The notes below the pieces were generated by a model. That model had not been told where the DNA came from. It did not search any database and saw only the letters and a program-made list of their open reading frames with translations. A stretch of DNA of 64,000 nt from Dryomyza anilis (Eukaryota > Arthropoda > Insecta > Diptera > Dryomyzidae), in NCBI GenBank assembly GCA_951804985.1, contig OX638135.1:12923735-12987734 (forward strand). The letters run 5' to 3'. The translations under genes and the position numbers were made by a program. This document shows positions 10,687 to 21,044 of the stretch, in pieces (position 1 is the first letter of the stretch; each line of letters begins with the position of its first letter).

Positions 10687-11684
10687 CAGAGAACTGATTT
10701 GTTGCGGCAACCAACTCATTGCCAAACCGAATCATTCAGTTGCGGCAAAAACTAATAAAGTAGTTGCAACAACCTGTCAAGTTGGTTGTGCCAACCTCCT
10801 AATCGGTGAACATGAATTTGTGGCAACCTCCAAATCGGTGATCATGAGGTTGTGACAACCTCCTAATCGGTGAACATGAGGTTGTGGTAACCTCCAAAAC
10901 GGTGATCATGAGGTTGCGACAACCTCCAAATTGGTGAGCATAAAGTTGTCGCAACCTCCTAGTCGGTAAGCATGAGGTTTTCTAAACCTCCAATTGAAAT
11001 TTTATTATAACATAGTTATTTATGTACATAAAACTTATGTATTCTATATGTATTATAATTGAGTAAAATTGTCGCGCACACAATTTAGAAGTATATCTAC
11101 TAATTCCTGCTCCCTGAAAAAAAACTATGAAAAGATACATGTATCTGCATGCATATTTTTTATTTCCTCATAACCAATAAATAAAAAAATATATTTCTAT
11201 TTGTCACATGTTTTCTATTTATATTATATTTCACTAGCTAATGAGCAATTTGTATTAAATAAATATATTATTTTATTAATATTTCTATATTCATTTCGGA
11301 ATGTAACTTAATTAATGAATTTCCTATTGTTTTCGACATATGAACATTTTTGACGTTTATTTATTTCTGCATGTATCCATAATTGTTGGCAAGAAACTGG
11401 CAACTGAACTGCTGATTGACATGAGGTATCCGTTTGTCATTTATTTTGTTGATACAACAACGCACTCAATCGCCGTAACAAATGCACGAATGTCAATTTT
11501 GGCAGAATGAAAAATGCAATCATGAGGTAACGGCAACCGAACGTGCAGTTGCGCGGACTACCATTTCGGTTGTAGAAATATAAGGTACGTTCATTTTAAT
11601 GACATGAGGTTACAACAAATGTATTTCGGTTGCAACACTGAAACGTTGGTTCAATTAACCTCATGCCAAAAGAGGATTTATCTG
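10687..11684. mobile_element. hAT (hobo/Hermes-like) nonautonomous element
   Basis: The left end begins CAGAGAACTG, the same opening as the hobo and Hermes terminal repeats (established family knowledge); the right end reads GGATTTATCTG, inverted CAGATAAATCC. The 8-bp flanks TGTACACA (10679-10686) and TGTATACA (11685-11692) match at 7 of 8 positions, as expected for a hAT target duplication. The two subterminal regions share GTTGC/CGGTTG and CATGAGGTT words in both orientations. There is no transposase; the left third is occupied by the 32-bp minisatellite. Confidence 0.65.
10792..10994. repeat. 32-bp minisatellite, about 6.3 units
   Basis: Successive 32-bp units start with CAACCTCC and contain CGGTGA-CATGAGGTTGTG. 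Units alternate between two variants (TAATCGGTGAACATGA and AAATCGGTGATCATGA), suggesting that a 64-bp dimer was amplified. The array lies in the left part of the hAT element; isolated CATGAGGT words also occur near its right end (11523, 11605). Confidence 0.9.
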
Positions 11685-11692
11685 TGTATACA

Positions 11693-13275
11693 GGAACTTC
11701 TTGTAAAATCCACGACCGCGAAGACCAAACCAGTGAATCCAATTGCGCCACTGCGATTTATAACATTTCCAGATTCGCGCAAAATATCAATGGTCTGCGT
11801 ATGAATGAAAATGTATTAATATTTCATAAACGTATTCGTAAACCTTGGCCAATTACATTGTATATCAGCTCATCGTGCATTTTCCGTGTAGTAGAATTCT
11901 CGGGACTTTCGTGTTTGGACCTGCAGTAATATATTAATTGATTTGTCTGTTTGCTTATTCAAGCGAAAAACAATGATCCTACTGATTGTACGAATGCAGT
12001 GGCGCTATGTAGTGGCGGAAAAAATGAAAATTTTCTTGTTGACATTTAATTTATCATGTCTCTGGGTTGCCACTGAGTAATTTGGGTAGTGAATTTCGTT
12101 TCAAGTTTTTTCAATTTCGAAAACCAACGTTGGAATAATATTCATTTATTCGGCTTGATCATGACATTACATCCACACTGGTTGTATAAGAAAATTCTCC
12201 AAATTTATCGAACCTTAAACTAATTGCTTAATGGGTATGTACGGTGTTTGCCATGCATCATTAGGTTCACATGCGATGTATTCAGTGTAGTAACGAAAAC
12301 AAAAACACTTTTAAAATATTTTATATTTTGTGAGTTTCAAAAATAAAGTTTTTAAATGCGATATTTACCCCCCGATCACGTATTTCCCGGTGACAACGAT
12401 ATCGGCTACAATTCGTTTCAAAATCGGTTGAATATCGTGTAACTACAATTTTTGATTCATGTATCAACCGAAACGATGAGTACGCTCGTTTTGAGAGTTT
12501 TTTGTTGCATATAAATCAACGTTAAAGTAAAAAAAAATAAGTTTTGTATATGAAAAACAAAAATATTGAACAAACGTTTCGAACGTGCGAATCGAACGAA
12601 ACGTTTGAATTACTTTATATCAATTTTTTGCAAAGGAGTCTGGAAGCGAATCGTAGTCACACAATCATAAAAAGATACATATTAGGGAGTTATAATCTCT
12701 TTGTCAAAATTGGGTCTCGTTTAAGAATCTCGTCTCAATTACCAAATATGTACCCCACTTTATGTACTACGACACGAATAACTATTAGACGAAAGGGACG
12801 TTCTTTTAAAACTATTGTGAATATTTTAAATGTCAAAAAGCATGTAATTAAAATTATATTGACGTCATTCTTTCGTTGATTTTATTCGTTCGTAATACAG
12901 AAAGAGGCTAATAATATCTATCTGCTTTTAAGAGATGTTGAATTTTATCATTTAGTCCTCATCAATAGATTTATACTATTTGTTTGTTGTTAAAATATAA
13001 TTAAATTTTTTAGGTTATTGGTTTTTGAGTTCTTGTGTTAGTAATATATTATTCTATTTGTTACTGATAAAAATCGAAACCGTAATTTGGAACCGGTATA
13101 CCGTAACCGTTTCGATATAAAAAAAAAACAAATAAAATGTTGTCAATTTCTACTATAACATGAATTCCTTTATTATTTAAACGTTTCGTTATTTTCAACA
13201 AAAAAGATATTCCGCCACGTCCCGAATAATAAACGTTCCAGAAATAAAAAATGTTTTAAATGTCAATAATTTCAG
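11693..13275. other. Probable FoxP intron sequence, no recognised element
   Basis: Several short open frames (for example 11663-11929 and 12544-12879) have no recognisable motif and I do not call them. Segment 12979-13040 (TTGTTAAAATATAATT, then GAGTTCTTGTGT) has a diverged relative at 22038-22090, so part of this stretch is repetitive. Confidence 0.45.
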
Positions 13276-13320
13276 GGTTGCCATATATGTTAGAACGAGC
13301 TGGTTTAGATGTGCAACAAG
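13276..13320 (+). CDS. FoxP: FoxP exon upstream of the forkhead domain
   Basis: A 45-bp internal exon between an acceptor (TTTCAG, ending 13275) and a GT donor (GTTTGT from 13321). After two bases completing a split codon it reads LPYMLERAGLDVQQ, then one base of a codon completed in the next exon (G/AA, Glu). The peptide sits immediately N-terminal to the forkhead domain, as in insect FoxP proteins as far as I recall them. FoxP is a nuclear forkhead transcription factor; in flies it is a single gene acting largely in neurons. Splice phases agree exactly with the following exon, which is the strongest evidence that this short piece is real. Preceding exons (zinc finger, leucine zipper) were not found in the window. 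Confidence 0.85.
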
Positions 13321-13394
13321 GTTTGTTTTTTTTTTGTTTTATTACAAAACATCACAAAACTCATCGTTTGGTTTTTTTTTTTTGATTATATAAG

Positions 13395-13471
13395 AAATTC
13401 AACGAAATCGAGAATTTTATAAAAATGCTGATGTACGACCGCCATTCACATATGCATCGCTTATAAGACAA
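13395..13471 (+). CDS. FoxP: FoxP exon, start of the forkhead DNA-binding domain
   Basis: A 77-bp exon bounded by an acceptor (TATAAG, ending 13394) and a consensus donor (GTAAGT at 13472). It encodes [20 protein letters not shown] then [20 protein letters not shown] is diagnostic of the FoxP subfamily: the residues before and including the first strand and start of helix 1 of the winged-helix fold are nearly invariant from vertebrates to flies. The intron separating it from the previous exon is only 74 bp (13321-13394). The next exon should begin with a residue group like AII and contain the recognition helix; no such sequence appears in the rest of the window, so this donor begins an intron of at least 50 kb. 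Confidence 0.95.
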
Positions 13472-14326
13472 GTAAGTATTAATTTATAAATTTATGCAAT
13501 AAAATAAATACTTCTATTACTAAGAAGACTACTATAGAAAACAAGATAAATTAAATGTTCTGTGAAAGTAAATTCTTTATAATTTGAGGTTACATTAAAC
13601 TTTTTCCTGTAACGACTTCTAAGTATAAAAACGTACAGATCTTATGGATAGTAGTTTTACAAAAACTGTAAGCGCAATTGAAAGCCAAATTTAAATGAGT
13701 TAATTAATTTTCATTATACTATTTTTCACGCTGATTTACTTTAACTTATTGTTTAAAGTTTTATGTAAACTTGCCTTAGTTAATATGTATTTTTTTAAAT
13801 AGACAATTATTCCTTTTTTATACCCAAAGCGAAAAAACTGTTAGTGAAAATGATGTTGGTACTTAAAAAACACACAACACTGTTTAAAGAATTCTGGACC
13901 GCTTAATAAATAACACAGAGGATCGAAGGCGCGCATTTGGGCCGAAACAAAAATTTGATTTCAATTTAAACAAAAAGAATTTAATTTTATTACGTACGTA
14001 TTTAAATTCATAAATAAAAAAATATATTATAGAAAATTTTTAACAATATTTAAGTATGCTTTTTTAAAAGTAACCACTACAAAGTTATGTAATATGGACC
14101 ATGTGTCTATTCTATAGAACCACTGCGAGAGAAACAAAAATTTCTAAAAGAGTACAAAGAAAATAATTTTAATTTCATCTGTTCCTAACCATAAAATAAA
14201 TGATTAAATTAAAATTTTATTAACGTAATAAAGAGTGATCAGATGTATTTACTTCAAATAATATTACGCACGTAATATCTTTAAATAAAAAGCATTTACT
14301 TCAAGTTTAAATAAAAAGTATTTAAC
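13472..14326. other. FoxP: FoxP intron, AT-rich
   Basis: AT-rich non-coding sequence after the FoxP donor site. No complete element could be delimited. Confidence 0.5.
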
Positions 14327-14610
14327 TTAAATAAAAAAGACTACGGGTGAAAAATATGTCGAAAAGTATTTTAATTTATTACTTTTTATACAAATTTTAT
14401 TTTTTTTTCTCTCAGTGTAGGTATGATGTCCAAAAGTTGCCATTCTGCACTTGACTAAGGCTGGACAAAAGCAGAGAAGATGATCCAACGTTTCTTCTTC
14501 GTCGGACTCGTTGCAGTTTCTGCACCAGTTGTTCGTTAGCAACCCCATCTTGTAGACATGGTGGCCAATGAGACAGTGTCCGGCTAAAACCCCGGGCAGT
14601 AATCTGCAAT
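14327..14610 (-). pseudogene. LINE ORF2 C-terminal fragment
   Basis: The minus strand reads LLPGVLAGHCLIGHHVYKMG, continues as LLTNNWCRNC and then ESDEEETLDHLLCFCPAL. This is the C-terminal zinc-knuckle-like tail (C-x2-C...H-x4-C) found after the RT/RNase H region in R1/LOA/I-type non-LTR retrotransposons. Only about 65 residues are recognisable, then the frame runs into AT-rich sequence. It is a severely 5'-truncated or broken copy. It abuts the truncated Harbinger MITE at 14633. Confidence 0.7.
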
Positions 14611-14632
14611 CATTTCTTTAAAGAAATATTAA

Positions 14633-15092
14633 GGGCCGGTTTTACAGTGGTAGTTTAACTAGATTTGTGAGTTAAACGTAGTTTAATCTTATAATTCTGT
14701 TTTACAGTGACTTTGAATCGTCGTTTAAAATCAGTTTAAACGTCTTACGTTTGGCGTTTAAACTACGTTTAAAATCTTAATGTTTTTGACAGATACTTTG
14801 CACAAGAATGAGAGTTGCACTCTTTTTGAACAGTCAGTCCACGCTCTCTGTTTCTTGATCCCGCATTGTCTGTCGTCATGTTTGTGTTCTATCTGTCTTG
14901 ATTTACAAAATGTTTGCATACAATTATCAGCTGTTCCAAATGAGAGAAATAATCGATAATTTGTTGACATTTGCCAGTGATGCCATATGTATTCGACTTG
15001 ACTAAGTTCATTTTAAATTTTCACTGTAAAATAGCTATCAAAGTTAAACGTCGTTTAAATTTATTTGAAGTTTATTTAAACATAGGTTAAAC
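14633..15092. mobile_element. PIF/Harbinger-type MITE, 3' truncated
   Basis: Begins GGGCCGGTTTTACAGTGG and follows the same order of landmarks as the intact copy at 539-1091: GTTTAAAC words, TTTTTGACA, a GTGATGCCATATGTATT block (14976-14992), TTCACTGTAAAA, and GTTAAACGTCGTTTAA. The final terminal repeat is missing: the sequence passes directly into family A at about 15093. Confidence 0.7.
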
Positions 15093-15140
15093 TATTTTCG
15101 GAGCTACTCAACCGATTTTATAAATTTAAAAAGTGTTGTA
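15093..15140 (-). repeat. Family A copy 3, left remnant (inverted)
   Basis: Reverse complement reads CAACACTTTTTAAATTTATA then ATCGGTTGAGTAGCTCCG, matching 8155-8200. It is separated from the rest of the same inverted copy (18681-18919) by the LINE at 15141-18680. Confidence 0.65.
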
Positions 15141-18100
15141 TTTTTTTTTTTTTTTACAAATTAACCAACGCTCAGGGGATGCCCCCTATTCATGCAATGC
15201 ACAGTGTTGATCGTAAGATGGGATGATAGGTTAAATGGAGGGTGGAAAGATGGAGTAGTGTCGGTGAATGTTTGTTTTGAACTTGCCAATATCAAAAATG
15301 TCGGGAAAAACAGACGCAGGGAGATTGTTCCACAAACGTATCGTGCGACTGAAGAACGAATTCTCTCGGTAATGCGTGGTTCTATTGAGAGCCGAGTGAA
15401 CTACGAAGGGGTGGGCTTGGTTCGATGCCCGAGTAGAACGAGAGGACACACGACCTGGTGGAATCAGGCCATGTATTTCCCTCGAACACTTACCATTGTA
15501 ATACCTATAGAACAGGCTTACACACCCTACGGTCCTTCGGTGCTCAAGAGAACCAATAGAGGATGAAATATTTTCATCCCCTATTAAATATATTGCACGC
15601 TGTTGGATTCGATCCAGGAACTCCAAAGAAGATTTTGAAGCCCCTGCCCATATGTGCGAATTGTATTCCATCTTAGGCCGAATATAGGTGGTGTAGACAG
15701 TGCGCAAGTCAGCAGGAGTGAAGTATGTCTTACACCGTTTTAAAAAACCGAGGCACTTGGCCGCCTCTTTCGACACGTCAAATATGTGATCATTCCAACG
15801 GAGATCACATTGAATTGATATGCCCAGAACGTCAAGAGCAGCTGACTCTGCAATATCCACCGCACCCATGTTAAGGGGAGGTAGGGTTGAATCCATTCTT
15901 TTGTGAGATAACAGACAACATTGGGTCTTGCGTGCATTAAAATCAACTCTATTTGCAAGACCCCACTCGGAGATTGTTTTAAGGTCATTATTGAGTGTGT
16001 CATTCATAGTGCGTCTTTTACTCTCAATCTCCAAAGAGGTTGGGCGCTTTTTGAACGAGTATGAATGACAAATGTTGCTATCATCTGCAAAGGAATGGAT
16101 TGGGTTCTGGGTCAATGACAGAAGGTCATTGATAAATACCAGAAATAGGGACGGGGATAGGACGGAACCCTGCGGAACTCCAGAATTGATGAAATGTTGT
16201 TCCGAAAGAACACCATCCATCGCAACTCGTATTGAACGACCCTGGAGAAAACTCGATATCCATCGAGTAAAAGATTCACCAACACCATATGCAATTAGTT
16301 TTGAAACGAGGGCTTTATGCCACACTCGATCAAAAGCCTTGGAGATATCAAGAGCAACAGCCTTGCTCTCCCCGAAAAGGTGAACACAATTATTCCACTT
16401 TTCGGAGAGGACCGCCATCAAGTCACCTGTGGATCTGGTCCTACGGAAACCGTATTGTCGGTCACTGAGCAATTCGTTGTGCTCAAGATAGTTCACAAAG
16501 TGGAAGTTAATTACGCTCTCCATTACCTTGGAGAGTGCAGAGCATATTGCAATGGGTCGGTAATTGGCAGGGTTCGTGGCCTCGCCCTTTTTCGGAACTG
16601 GCTGGACATTGGCAACCTTCCAACAAGATGGAAAAACTCCTGTCGTGTAGGAGATGTTGAAAAGGTTACGCAACGGACAAGCCAGCGTTGACGCGCACTT
16701 CTTCAACACATGGGCAGATATGCCATCTGGCCCAGAGGCTTTGTTAATGTTGAGGTTTTCTAAAACCTTTTTAACTGCCCGAGTTCGAAAATGTATCTCC
16801 GGCATTGCAGAAGAAACAAATTCGACGACAGGCAGTGGTTGATTACTATCTGGGAGCGTTGAATTATTTGCAAATAATTCTGCCAAGAGATTAGCTTTAT
16901 CAACCGGGTCAGTGAAGGTCTGGCCATTCATACTAAGAGTTGGAGTAGACGATGTCGTCTGATTCTTCACCCTTTTTACAAATGACCAGAAATTTTTACT
17001 ACCCCTGTGATAGAGTAGGACCTTTTTGCGCGCGTTTTGTTCGTGAAGAAACTTTTCGCGCGAGATCACGGCATTACAGCGATTCCTAGCCTGTATACGA
17101 AGTCTTTCAGTATCAGCATTCTTGTTAGAACGCCAAGTCTGAAAGGCTTCCTCTTTCGACCTGACTGCAATCCTGCAAGTCTCATTAAACCAAGAGTGGT
17201 CCTTAGGTTTAATGCTAATTTTTTTAGAAGGTATGAAGGACCGCATACCTAATAAAATAATATTTTGTACCATTAAAGCCGCAGCATTTATGTCTCTGTC
17301 AGCGAAACACAATTTCCAATTAAAGTTGCGAAAAAAATCATTTAACGCAACCCAATTTGCTTTTTCGTAAAGCCATACATTCCTCTTCGGGGCTTTAATC
17401 GAAGAGGCGCGTAAACTAGAATACGAAAACTCAGCGGAAACAGTACAGTGGTCGGAATTACCAAGAGGTGCAAGGACTTTTACATCATATTTTTCATGAT
17501 GTGAAGTCAGAAAAAGGTCTAGGACTTTTGGGCTTTGCCCGCCGACGCGTGGAATATACGTCGGCTCCTTCACTATTTGAGTGAGTTGGTTGCACTCAGC
17601 AAAAAGCTCAACATAACAACCCTCCTGTGTTGATAGACCCGAGTGGCTCAACCAAGTGGCGTTGTGCACATTAAAATCGCCGGCAACAACAATTTCACTG
17701 CCTGGAAATTGCTCCAATATATTTGAGATCGAATCAGATAAGGCATCCAGCTTATTACAGGTGGAAACCCTATCTAAATTCGGACTCCTATAAAGAAAGC
17801 ACAAGTGCATGATGTGTGTTTGTATTTTGAATTTAACCCAAATAGTATTAAATTCGCTATCCGACACACTATGTTGTTGCTGCAGTTGATACACAACGTC
17901 ACTTCGGATAAAAAGAGCAACGCCCCTATGGGCAGAGAATAATGGCAATAGGTGATAACCAGGTATATGAAAATCCAGTGGATCTGCACCCTCATTAACC
18001 TGGGTCTCACCTAGTGCCATTAGTTGTGGCCTATGGATGGACACATACGCATATACCGAGAAAAAGTTCGCCCTTAGCCCACGAATGTTGCAAAAATCTA

Positions 18101-18680
18101 TGCGAAATTTTTGCGACATTTTTTCTACTGGGCAACTTCAAAACAGACATACATACTACCAAGGCGCAGCAGTTGAAACAAACAAATGAGAGCGTAAGTC
18201 AAGCCGTGGTGAGTGTTATGCCTTCACCACAGCATAGATTACGCACTCACTGCAGCCTCAACCGTGCGCGCTAGTAGCGTGGAGTAGGATGGGGGAGGGA
18301 GGGGATACGTCAACAAACCTGTGCAATTGCACCAAAGAGCATAGAAAAGCCCTTTGCGTCGGCAATTGCAAAAACAGCGAGTGCGGCAACTCAGCAGGCA
18401 GCGCGAAACAGGTTCTATTATGTGGTTGTTGTTGCTGAATTATTATTGTTTTATTATTGTTTTATTTATTTGGTGTTTCTTTTTAATTTTTTATGAAATC
18501 TGTTATTAGTTTGTGTTTTAATTTAATTTTGTTTTATTTCGTTATTTTCTTATGTTGGGCGGGCACATTAAACACAGTTTTGAAACACATTTATACTAAA
18601 CGACGGACGGAACACGTTAAAAAAGACAAGAGACGACACGACACGTCCGTCCCCCATAAGTGCGTTGACGCTACTTCTTC
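15141..18680 (-). mobile_element. Near full-length CR1/Jockey-like LINE
   Basis: On the minus strand the element has a 5' leader of about 560 bp (18680-18120) that is GC-richer than the host DNA, one intact ORF2 (18119-15231), a short 3' UTR of about 75 bp and a 15-base poly(A) (plus-strand T-run 15141-15155). Both sides are pieces of one inverted family A copy, which brackets the insertion, although about 130 bp of that repeat are missing between the two pieces and no target duplication is obvious. I see no ORF1 upstream, so the copy either is a 5' truncation within ORF1-less sequence or belongs to a lineage in which ORF1 is dispensable or degraded. Confidence 0.8.
15231..18119 (-). CDS. LINE ORF2: AP endonuclease plus reverse transcriptase, intact
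   Basis: Uninterrupted 962-codon frame. The first ~230 residues are an apurinic-type endonuclease that nicks target DNA: start FRIDFCNIRGLRAN, Glu38 in LGETQ, Asp148 and Asn150 in VAGDFNVHNATW, and Asp223-His224 in GNSDHCT are all retained. Residues ~450-780 are the reverse transcriptase: ASGPDGISAHVLKKC, YRPIAICSALSKVMES, QYGFRRTRST, LDISKAFDRVWH (Asp591), GVPQGSVLSP (647-656) and FADD (677-680) are present, so the catalytic triad is complete. The C-terminus (FFSRTIRLWNNLPASVF) is the usual tail of this group; there is no RNase H. The ATG follows AT-rich leader and is the first Met in frame. The CR1/L2/Jockey clade assignment is by pattern and not certain. All other frames in this interval are shadows. 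Confidence 0.92.
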   Translation of the reverse strand: MSQKFRIDFCNIRGLRANFFSVYAYVSIHRPQLMALGETQVNEGADPLDFHIPGYHLLPLFSAHRGVALFIRSDVVYQLQQQHSVSDSEFNTIWVKFKIQTHIMHLCFLYRSPNLDRVSTCNKLDALSDSISNILEQFPGSEIVVAGDFNVHNATWLSHSGLSTQEGCYVELFAECNQLTQIVKEPTYIPRVGGQSPKVLDLFLTSHHEKYDVKVLAPLGNSDHCTVSAEFSYSSLRASSIKAPKRNVWLYEKANWVALNDFFRNFNWKLCFADRDINAAALMVQNIILLGMRSFIPSKKISIKPKDHSWFNETCRIAVRSKEEAFQTWRSNKNADTERLRIQARNRCNAVISREKFLHEQNARKKVLLYHRGSKNFWSFVKRVKNQTTSSTPTLSMNGQTFTDPVDKANLLAELFANNSTLPDSNQPLPVVEFVSSAMPEIHFRTRAVKKVLENLNINKASGPDGISAHVLKKCASTLACPLRNLFNISYTTGVFPSCWKVANVQPVPKKGEATNPANYRPIAICSALSKVMESVINFHFVNYLEHNELLSDRQYGFRRTRSTGDLMAVLSEKWNNCVHLFGESKAVALDISKAFDRVWHKALVSKLIAYGVGESFTRWISSFLQGRSIRVAMDGVLSEQHFINSGVPQGSVLSPSLFLVFINDLLSLTQNPIHSFADDSNICHSYSFKKRPTSLEIESKRRTMNDTLNNDLKTISEWGLANRVDFNARKTQCCLLSHKRMDSTLPPLNMGAVDIAESAALDVLGISIQCDLRWNDHIFDVSKEAAKCLGFLKRCKTYFTPADLRTVYTTYIRPKMEYNSHIWAGASKSSLEFLDRIQQRAIYLIGDENISSSIGSLEHRRTVGCVSLFYRYYNGKCSREIHGLIPPGRVSSRSTRASNQAHPFVVHSALNRTTHYRENSFFSRTIRLWNNLPASVFPDIFDIGKFKTNIHRHYSIFPPSI

Positions 18681-18919
18681 CCAAAAGTTATCCGATTTTA
18701 AAAATACTTTTGTTTACGAAAATCTTACAACAAGACCTAAAAAATTGTGTTTAGATTTATAGTTATAGACTTTACTGTACTTAACTTTACTATACATATT
18801 TATACATAGAATGTAGATTTTATCATAAAATCAACATATTTGTAGGAGACAATTATAAACAATTAACACGTAAAGCATAAACTGAAAACCGTTTTTAAAT
18901 ATCTCCAGTGGTTTAGTAT
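18681..18919 (-). repeat. Family A copy 3, right remnant (inverted)
   Basis: Reverse complement begins TATACTAAACCACTGGAGAT and continues through TTTTAAAATCGGATAACTTT to 18681, the same order as in copy 1 (3783-4045). The small open frame across 18493-18762 spans LINE leader and this repeat and is not a gene. Confidence 0.7.
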
Positions 18920-19340
18920 ATGGGCCAATCCACACCAAATCGATCAAAAAAGGAAATTTTGATATTTTACCTTTTCTATTTCAATGAAATTTTGGCAAGC
19001 TGGTTGAGATATGCATTAACCAATTTTTTTCATTTTTTTCGACCTCTACGTCCAGAGATACAGTGCTTAAAATTACAAAATATGGGCCAAAAATCACTTT
19101 GTATGGTTGTTTATATTTCAATATACCTTAAAGTAGAAATGCTAGAAACTTCGTTGATGGCTCGTTTTATAGCTAATAGAACAAGATTTTAGAGAAATTA
19201 AGTTGTTACTTCTAAACTTAAACATGTGGCCCGTCGTCATTATCCTAGCACTTCAAAATTGATGTCCTTAAAAAGGACCTTTTTTAAAATTCTGAAAAAA
19301 ATCAAATATTTTGGTTAATTTAATACAAATGTTCGTGCTA
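18920..19340 (+). repeat. GGGCCATTCCACACC-type dispersed repeat, copy 1
   Basis: Contains GGGCCAATCCACACCAAATC at 18921 and then CTATTTCAATGAAATTTTGG and TTGAGATATGCATTAAC. The same block occurs at 21045-21240. Non-coding, no ends identified. Confidence 0.6.
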
Positions 19341-20003
19341 AATTTCAAGATGGTATTTTGATAGCATCATATTTTAAAAAATAATTTTCTAAATTTTTAT
19401 TTATTTTTTGCATTGAAAAAAAAAATGAATAAATTAAGAGATAAGTCAAGTTGACGAGACAATTCAAAATCTTAAGGCCATAATAAAATGAACATATATG
19501 TATATAATAAATACTAGGAATATTACAAATAGGCATATTACTGTTTTCGTCAGAGATTAAAAATACCTTGCTACACGTACCGTATGTCACTATCTCGCAA
19601 GGTAACGTTTTTCATTGCGAACACAAACTCAAACGCTACAACACGAACACTAACAGATAGAAGAGAATACAACAAAAATGAATTACGATGCGTATACACA
19701 CACTTCAACGACAACTTTTCGTTGCTACCCTGTGTCATCGCATGACAACAAACACACGCATGACAACGTACAGTCGCATGGCACCACACCTCATGTATGT
19801 ATCTAGTACCGTCATCCAAAAATGACTTTTTTTTTGTACAAACAATTTCCCGCCTCAAATTCTATGATGCTTTATTCACATTTTTGTTGTTGTTGCACTT
19901 TCAAACGAATCATCGGATATGTGAAAAAAACAAAACATAAACACAAAAAGCAATATCAGCCAAATGAGAGACACTGTTAAAATGTTCATATGTTAAACAT
20001 TTC

Positions 20004-20744
20004 TTTTTATACCCTACACTAAGAGTGAAAGGGTATATTCAGTTTGGTACGCCGTTTGTAACACCCAGAAGGAAGCATCTCCGGTATGGAAAAGTATATA
20101 TATTCTTGATCAGCATGACCTCCTGAGTCGATTTAACGATGTCCGTCTGTCCGTCTGTCTGTCTGTCCGTCTGTCTGTCCGTCTGTCTGTCTGTCTGTTG
20201 AAATCCCTAAGACTTTTAAAATTGAAGAGCTAGAAAAATGAAACTTATAACTTAGATTACTAATATACCTACGCTGTATGTGCGAAAAAATTGGCGAGAT
20301 CGGTCCATTGTGACCTATGATCCGACCACTTATGTTCAAATACCTCATATAAAATGTACATATAAAGATCAATTTTTATGTATACGTGCTTAGGTAAACT
20401 TTGTTGGTCAAATATATATTGACATCATGCTCAAATACATGATAATAATGTTTTCCGGCGAAAAGACTTGTGGTTCACAAAAAAAAAAAATCGAAATTCG
20501 GTACACCTACCCATATGTAAATATGGGTATCAAATGAATGGAAATTCTTCAGCGATTGAATGTTTGTAGTTATTTTCAGGATTCGTATACTCTGGTGACC
20601 TATATATCACTTTGAATGGTAACCACACATATGTGTAGGGTATTTATAGTCGGCTTAGACCGACTATAATTTTGATAATCCTAACTATCATAATTACACC
20701 TACTTTAAAATTTCCCATGTGATCTAACCTTCCCAACTGGTTTT
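20004..20744 (+). mobile_element. Helentron/DINE-1-like element, copy H1
   Basis: Starts TTTTTATACCCTACACTAAG and ends CCCATGTGATCTAACCTTCC then CAACTGGTTTT. Diagnostic parts: a central (GTCT/GTCC)n microsatellite at 20147-20199, a subterminal inverted match of ATACCCTACAC (5') with GTGTAGGGTAT (3', 20632-20643), and a 9-bp perfect hairpin (TATAGTCGG-CTTAGA-CCGACTATA, 20645-20668) close to the 3' end. GTCY microsatellites and a 3' hairpin are known features of DINE-1/Helentron nonautonomous Helitrons. It splits the left arm of the foldback element. Confidence 0.7.
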
Positions 20745-21044
20745 GTTTGTTTTTATAAGTTATATGAAATAATGCACATAGAACTTAACTTAAAAAAAAA
20801 CTTCATGATTTTACAATTAACAAAAAAACTATGCATAAAAGTTAAAAAATACTAACGTTAAATTTCAGTATATGCACATCTTCATTAATGTTCACGTTCA
20901 TAAATATTTTACGCGCTTTCCATTGTTACTTGTTGTTCAATATTTAGTAATATCATGATTTCTTTTGAATTTCATTATTACTTTATAAACATAAAAAATA
21001 CAAAAAAATTTAAAAAAAAAGCAAGAGTCTAATTTTATATATGG

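Noticed and set aside
10792..10994. CRISPR array
   Set aside because: Units are contiguous 32-bp repeats with no unique spacers, in a eukaryotic transposon.
11604..11929. Overlapping frames beginning at the right end of the hAT element
   Set aside because: They start inside the transposon end and run into unrelated flank; no known domain.
12544..12879. 111-codon plus-strand frame near FoxP
   Set aside because: No motif, no splice context and basic low-quality composition typical of chance frames in AT-rich DNA.
15192..17252. Several plus-strand frames of 60-124 codons
   Set aside because: Antisense shadows of the intact LINE ORF2.
18493..18762. 89-codon frame with a hydrophobic N-terminus like a signal peptide
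   Set aside because: It crosses the junction between the LINE leader and family A, so it is a composite of two unrelated non-coding pieces.
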